Source: Candidatus Nitronauta litoralis (GTDB lineage: Bacteria; Nitrospinota; Nitrospinia; Nitrospinales; Nitrospinaceae). From it: 64,000 nt of DNA. Below the pieces are notes generated by a model. The model was not told where the DNA came from and searched no databases. It saw only the letters and a list, made by a program, of their open reading frames with translations. The stretch spans positions 744,001 to 808,000 of the forward strand of contig CP048685.1 of NCBI GenBank assembly GCA_015698285.1, written 5' to 3'. The position numbers were made by a program, and so were the translations under genes. This document shows positions 59,951-64,000 of this stretch, piece by piece; position 1 is the first letter of the stretch, and each line of letters starts with the position of its first letter.

Positions 59951-61681
59951 TCAAAGCCTAAATCTCGGGTCTAACCTGTGACTTTTTTCACCAAGTTCAT
60001 CAAAAAAACGGTCCATATCATCCAAATGGGTATCGGTCAGTTCCCTTTCGATCCAATCCACACATTGCTGGAAGGACTCAAAACAGTAATGTTCAGGAAC
60101 CAGACTCGGGATAATATTGATACGGTGCAACATCCGCCTGGGCTGATCCTGTAATCCTGAAAACACCACGGCAATTTTTCTTCCTTCAAGAGTCCGGATC
60201 ACTTCCTCCATAGCGTACAAACCGGTCTGGTCAATGTGCGGCACCCGTTTCATCCTGAAAATCACGACGCGGATATCAGGCAGTTTTTTGGCTATTTCCT
60301 GAAACGCTGGGGCAAATCCGAAAAAGATAGGTCCATTAAAATGTTTGACATAAATTTTGTTGGAAATGCTTTCAGGAATTTTTTCATCGTCCCAGTCGAA
60401 TTCAGGAACAAAATTTCTTAAAGGAATGATTTTCACTTCGGCTGTAACCTGGTCGCTCATCTGCTTCATAAAAAGAATCGAGGCCAGGATCATTCCAGTA
60501 GCAACGGCCTGAATCAAATCAACAAATACTGTCAGGCCGAGTACCAGGATCATCACAATGGCATCTGCTCGAGGCACCTGTTTCAAATGACGGAGGCCCT
60601 TGTAGTCAATGATTCCAATGCCGACTGTGATCAAAATACCCGCCAGAACAGGCAGGGGGATCAGCGATGCGTAAGGACCGAGCCCAAGCAGAACAGCCAA
60701 AAGGACAGCGCCGTGAACCATACCAGATAATCCGGTTTTGCCGCCGGAATTGATATTGACCAGGGTACGCATTGTGGCCCCGGCTCCTGGTAACCCGCCA
60801 ATGGCTCCAGCCAGTATATTTCCAAGCCCCTGACCGATCAATTCCTGATTGCTGTTGTGTTTGGTCTTGGTAACATTATCTGCGATCACCGAAGTGAGAA
60901 GGGAATCAATGGCTCCTAGAAGAGCCAGGGTCAGGGCTAATTTGATGATAAGGCCCGTCCCCAGCGCAGAAAAATGGATCTCCCCCAGTTTTATATCAGG
61001 CAGACCACTGGGAATATCGCCAATGATGGGAACGTTGAATTCCCCCCAGGTTGAAAGTGAGGTGATAATAAGCAAAGCCACCAGGGCACTGGGCACCGCT
61101 TTCGTGATTCTTGGGAAAATGTAGATGATGGCGATAGTGGCAGAGGCCACCAACACCGCTTCAATATTTAACTGGGACAGGCCTGCCGGCAATTCCTTAA
61201 AAACATTGACGATGGATTTAGGTGAGGGTTGCCCCATGAAGGGGAAAACCTGCAATATGATGATGATCACCCCGATTCCTGACATAAAACCGGAAACCAC
61301 CGGGTAAGGAATATATTGAATATAAACGCCTAGCCTCAATAACCCGAACACCAGCAGGAAAACACCAGCCAGAACAAATATGGCCAAAATAGTGCCAAAT
61401 GCCGCTTCAAGAGAACCCGCCTGCTCAATGGCACTGATCACTATCAGGCTGCAGACCACCGTCATCGGCCCCGTAGGCCCACTGATCTGGGAGGGGGTCC
61501 CACCCAATAGCGAAGCAACGATCCCAAGCGCAATAGCGCCATACAAACCCGCAATCGCGCCCAGTCCAGATTGGACACCAAAGGCCAGAGCTAGAGGCAG
61601 AGCAACAATTCCGGCGGTTATTCCACCAAAAACATCACCACTTATATTGTTAAAACCAACAGTGGTTTTAAACTTCATCAA
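59951..61681 (-). CDS. SulP-family inorganic anion transporter with STAS domain
   Basis: 576 residues. About 12-14 spans carry DVFGGITAGIVALPLALAFG and SGPTGPMTVVCS, GLGNILAGAIGGLPGAGAT, VGIGIIDYKG; residues ~430-550 form a STAS domain (VIFRMKRVPHIDQTGLYAME). SulP members carry sulfate, bicarbonate or other anions, usually Na+- or H+-coupled. Substrate cannot be assigned; no carbonic anhydrase or sulfate gene is adjacent. The tail ends ...ELGEKSHRLDPRFRL. Confidence 0.9.
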   Translation of the reverse strand: MMKFKTTVGFNNISGDVFGGITAGIVALPLALAFGVQSGLGAIAGLYGAIALGIVASLLGGTPSQISGPTGPMTVVCSLIVISAIEQAGSLEAAFGTILAIFVLAGVFLLVFGLLRLGVYIQYIPYPVVSGFMSGIGVIIIILQVFPFMGQPSPKSIVNVFKELPAGLSQLNIEAVLVASATIAIIYIFPRITKAVPSALVALLIITSLSTWGEFNVPIIGDIPSGLPDIKLGEIHFSALGTGLIIKLALTLALLGAIDSLLTSVIADNVTKTKHNSNQELIGQGLGNILAGAIGGLPGAGATMRTLVNINSGGKTGLSGMVHGAVLLAVLLGLGPYASLIPLPVLAGILITVGIGIIDYKGLRHLKQVPRADAIVMILVLGLTVFVDLIQAVATGMILASILFMKQMSDQVTAEVKIIPLRNFVPEFDWDDEKIPESISNKIYVKHFNGPIFFGFAPAFQEIAKKLPDIRVVIFRMKRVPHIDQTGLYAMEEVIRTLEGRKIAVVFSGLQDQPRRMLHRINIIPSLVPEHYCFESFQQCVDWIERELTDTHLDDMDRFFDELGEKSHRLDPRFRL

Positions 61682-61925
61682 AAACCCTCACAGGTTTCCG
61701 AAATGTCTGCAAACACCATACGTCCCCAAAAAACCCTTTGCCTTCAATTTTCCAGAAAAGTTTCATATTATTTTGGTAAGAATCCGATAGCGTTCGGGTA
61801 TCAACTTAAATATGATACAACGATAGACAACCCGAACCAAAGCCCGCAAACAATTTATTTACGTTCTCTGATTACATTCAAAAAGGAAAAAACATTTTTC
61901 TACATGTAAAATATCCAGAGTCAGA

Positions 61926-61954
61926 TTCGATTAAAAAAAGATTCCGTGTATAAT
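61926..61954 (+). promoter_or_regulatory. Candidate promoter for the small gene and trmL
   Basis: A perfect -10 TATAAT (61949-61954) with TTCGAT (61926-61931) 17 bases upstream (weak -35). It sits ~75 bases ahead of the small frame at 62030. The rest of the 348-base gap holds no recognisable feature. Confidence 0.42.
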
Positions 61955-62029
61955 GCGCACCTGTAAAAAAGGAAAACAGAGGATATATTATTAAAATAAC
62001 CTTTTCACAAGGTGTAAATTCTGGAAATC

Positions 62030-62263
62030 ATGCGGGAAGATAGCCACCACATTCAGATCGAAGGTGTTTCCGAATTCCCTCTTCAACGCTCGCTGGATTG
62101 CCAGGACTGGGAAGATGTCGACCAGGAAGAACTTGATGCCATGCTTGACGAGCTGACTATCGAGCGAGTTAAGGTTTTTCTCGGTGTTTTGAGAAGCGGA
62201 AGTTTTCCACGCCACCAGAATTACTACTACCGAATCTGTCCGCACAACAAGAATTACACTTAG
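62030..62263 (+). CDS. Small orphan protein (77 residues)
   Basis: MREDSHHIQIEGVSEFPLQ... is acidic in the middle (DWEDVDQEELDAMLDEL) and ends in a Tyr/Asn-rich tail. Codon use is coding-like (many C/G third positions) and a promoter lies upstream, but the ribosome site is weak. A frame on the opposite strand is larger but has no start signal. trmL follows after 55 bases. I do not recognise a family. Confidence 0.45.
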   Translation: MREDSHHIQIEGVSEFPLQRSLDCQDWEDVDQEELDAMLDELTIERVKVFLGVLRSGSFPRHQNYYYRICPHNKNYT

Positions 62264-62318
62264 TCGTCCCTGTGACATACGCCTCCAGGCACCTATTCCA
62301 GATACTTTAAGGCCGGAA

Positions 62319-62819
62319 ATGAGAAACAAGGCTCCGGGTGATTCGTTTCACATTGTTCTGGTCTCTCCAGAAATCCCCCCCAACACAGGCAACATTGGCC
62401 GTTTATGCGTTGCCACTGGAACTCCTCTCCACCTGGTAGACCCACTGGGGTTTGATATTTCGGATTCCCAGGTCAAACGCGCTGGTCTCGATTACTGGCA
62501 ACATCTCACGCTCCTTCGCCATAAAAACCTGGAACAGTACCTAAGCAAAAAACCACCCGAGGCACCGCTCGTCCTGCTAACCAAAAGGGCGGATCGCTCC
62601 CTCTACGACCACAAGTTTGAAGCAGGAACTCATCTCGTATTTGGAAATGAGACATCGGGACTCCCGGACGATTTTCGAAACGGGCCAGACCGGATCTGTT
62701 TACGCATTCCTATGGCAGATGACCGAGTGCGGTCGCTCAATCTTTCAACAGCCGCGGGTATTGTCCTGTATGAAGCGCTACGTCAATTGAGTTTGAAAAA
62801 AGGGGATCAAGCAGTCTGA
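62319..62819 (+). CDS. trmL: tRNA (cytidine/uridine-2'-O-)-methyltransferase TrmL
   Basis: 166 residues. FHIVLVSPEIPPNTGNIGRLCVATG, LVFGNETSGLPDDF and RIPMADDRVRSLNLSTAAGI are the three SPOUT motifs of TrmL, which 2'-O-methylates the wobble nucleotide of tRNA-Leu isoacceptors. Length fits. Its 3' end overlaps the converging gene by 13 bases. Confidence 0.95.
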   Translation: MRNKAPGDSFHIVLVSPEIPPNTGNIGRLCVATGTPLHLVDPLGFDISDSQVKRAGLDYWQHLTLLRHKNLEQYLSKKPPEAPLVLLTKRADRSLYDHKFEAGTHLVFGNETSGLPDDFRNGPDRICLRIPMADDRVRSLNLSTAAGIVLYEALRQLSLKKGDQAV

Positions 62820-63814
62820 AGGGTAACACTCAGAAAAAGTTTCCCATCATCCAGTTGGAAGGGGACCATAAAATTATGCCCTGTATTTTCGGGAAGTCCA
62901 ATTTCTCCCGCTTCCAGCCATTTTGAATCTGGAAACCCTAGCTGAAATTCGAGTTCTGTTCCTTCCACCAATGGATCTCCTTCCGGACGCAGCAGCAGGT
63001 GGCAAACATTGGCCATCTCTGCTAAATGTGGCTTGACCGCCCCCCCAATTATATTATTGAGCTCACCAACAATTCCACACACCATATCCATATCGACCTC
63101 ACCAAACAGTGTTTCGTAAATGGTGCAGGCTGATTTTTTCGGAAACAAAAGAGTCAGGTGAAATTTGATTCCCGATTTTGAATCCAATAATTCAATCGAT
63201 GAAACCAGATCTCCCTTTACCTCTTCCTTTTCACAAGGATTACCAGGCTGGGCCTGAACCATGTATTGGCCCAAACCCTCTATCGTATTTTTCACAAAAA
63301 TATCGACCAATCTGGCTGGAATGCCATCGGTCTCTTCTTCAGGTCCAGCCGACTCCTCTTTCTTTTGCGAGGAGTCTCTGTAACGCTCGTTTTCGGAGAG
63401 ACACACAAACCCGTTACTGCCGCTATTTAAGCGTTCGAGAGTCTCACTAAAATCTTTTGGATGGAACGGTTTGCTTAAAAGACCATCAGCACCAGCACTC
63501 AAAACATCTGCCAGCAATTGCGCTGAACCATCTGCGGTTATCATCAGGAATTTGACCTTGCTGATAGATTCATCCGGATTAGCCCTTAATTCCGTCAGCA
63601 ATTCCAAACCATCTTTAACCTTCATATGACGACCGGCAGTCACAAGATCGAAGGCCATTAACCCCGCCATCATGGATGCCTGATTACCATCCTCCGTTAT
63701 GGTGATGTTTTCTCCTTTCAGCCCCATTTCAACAAGATAATTCTTAATAAGCCGACCCATCACAGTCGAGTTATCAGCCACCAATACCTTCCAGTTTTGA
63801 ATGCCATTTTCCAT
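62807..63814 (-). CDS. Degenerate receiver domain fused to a CheX/CheC-like domain
   Basis: 335 residues. The first ~125 residues are a receiver fold (VLVADNSTVMGRLIKNYL, FLMITADGSAQLLAD, GLLSKPFHPKDF) that keeps the switch Thr and the Lys. The phosphorylatable Asp position reads Gly (FDLVTAGRHMKV where CheY has ISDWNMP), and one of the two acidic-pocket Asp residues is Asn. A linker follows, then a CheX/CheC-like domain (GIVGELNNIIGGAVKPHL), which in CheX dephosphorylates CheY-P. It likely acts as a phosphate-independent or partner-controlled CheY-P phosphatase. The opposite-strand end overlaps trmL by 13 bases. Confidence 0.78.
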   Translation of the reverse strand: MENGIQNWKVLVADNSTVMGRLIKNYLVEMGLKGENITITEDGNQASMMAGLMAFDLVTAGRHMKVKDGLELLTELRANPDESISKVKFLMITADGSAQLLADVLSAGADGLLSKPFHPKDFSETLERLNSGSNGFVCLSENERYRDSSQKKEESAGPEEETDGIPARLVDIFVKNTIEGLGQYMVQAQPGNPCEKEEVKGDLVSSIELLDSKSGIKFHLTLLFPKKSACTIYETLFGEVDMDMVCGIVGELNNIIGGAVKPHLAEMANVCHLLLRPEGDPLVEGTELEFQLGFPDSKWLEAGEIGLPENTGHNFMVPFQLDDGKLFLSVTLQTA

Positions 63815-64000
63815 AATTAATTATTTTCTGAACCCAGGTCAGGTTACTAAATGAAGGTGCACCATAACCTTGTATTTTCGGTTTAAGGGCATCCGGTTAT
63901 TAAAACCACCATCACCCAAAATTTTATTTGCATGCATTAAGGAAGGCTCCAAACCCTCCAAACCTCCATTTAAAAGGCCTGCAGGATATTAAAAACTCTT
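63815..64000. other. Right-edge non-coding segment
   Basis: 186 bases upstream of the pseudo-receiver gene, presumably containing its promoter. No gene, RNA or repeat is recognised. Confidence 0.35.

Noticed and set aside
61991-62329. 112-codon minus-strand frame opposite the small orphan gene
   Set aside because: It lacks a ribosome site and overlaps the start of trmL; the plus-strand frame has better codon character.
1-64000. CRISPR arrays, insertion sequences, phage or integrase genes
   Set aside because: No short regularly spaced repeats, transposase or integrase motifs were seen in the window.

Overview
The window comes from a Gram-negative bacterium of moderate GC content with a marine or salt-stressed lifestyle. 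The evidence is a complete ectoine/hydroxyectoine synthesis and uptake locus, a Na+-pumping oxaloacetate decarboxylase-type complex, an OxyR/cytochrome c peroxidase pair, an exported methionine sulfoxide reductase, and a SulP anion transporter. Many proteins carry tetratricopeptide (TPR) repeats. The mixture is reminiscent of Nitrospinota (Nitrospina-like) genomes, but that placement is an inference; no rRNA or tRNA gene is visible to settle it.

Layout. 1-832: 3' part missing prfB with a textbook +1 programmed frameshift. 1138-13371: a rightward, tightly packed and partly ATGA-coupled cluster of envelope or secondary-metabolite type enzymes (GT-C type glycosyltransferase-TPR, GT4-TPR, B12-binding radical SAM-TPR, two GT2, a second B12-binding radical SAM with a C-terminal winged-helix-like tail, a methyltransferase). 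13397-17411: a converging leftward cassette, radical SAM-TPR / TylF-type methyltransferase / paralogous radical SAM-TPR. 17648-21358: a giant NHL-propeller and coiled-coil protein. 21390-22953: a decay zone (frameshifted orphan gene, internally deleted SPFH/prohibitin gene, possible catalase scrap). 23186-26437: oadA-oadB-oadG. 26548-34853: AsmA/YhdP-like giant protein, rlmB, rpsU, a ChaN-PDZ protein, a DUF1801 protein, msrAB. 35232-38702: an orphan 416-residue protein, oxyR, and a divergent di-haem peroxidase. 39018-47316: a leftward ectABCD-ehuBCDA-MFS-methyltransferase operon with a divergent NhaR-like LysR regulator at 47407. 48449-51661: orphan ABC ATPase, acylphosphatase, a small protein, then modBC behind a ModE-type operator. 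51700-56768: cyclic-nucleotide-binding protein, long coiled-coil TPR protein, TPR protein, DyP-like protein, small protein. 57133-57211: a palindromic dispersed-repeat-type element. 57486-63814: arylamine N-acetyltransferase, HAMP-only sensor, SulP transporter, small orphan, trmL, pseudo-receiver-CheX protein.

How the genes may work together. The most unusual block is 1138-17411. Five enzymes of four unrelated folds (GT-C, GT-B, B12 radical SAM, and two CX3CX2C radical SAM paralogues) end in a similar TPR-like C-terminal module, and they sit beside GT2 enzymes and two methyltransferases. I infer an assembly line in which TPR tails dock the enzymes to each other or to a scaffold (perhaps the neighbouring NHL protein) while they build and decorate an unknown surface glycan or small molecule. 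The ectoine block couples synthesis, hydroxylation and re-uptake of compatible solutes under a probable Na+-type (NhaR-like) LysR regulator rather than the usual MarR-type regulator. Both proposals are inferences from sequence and context.
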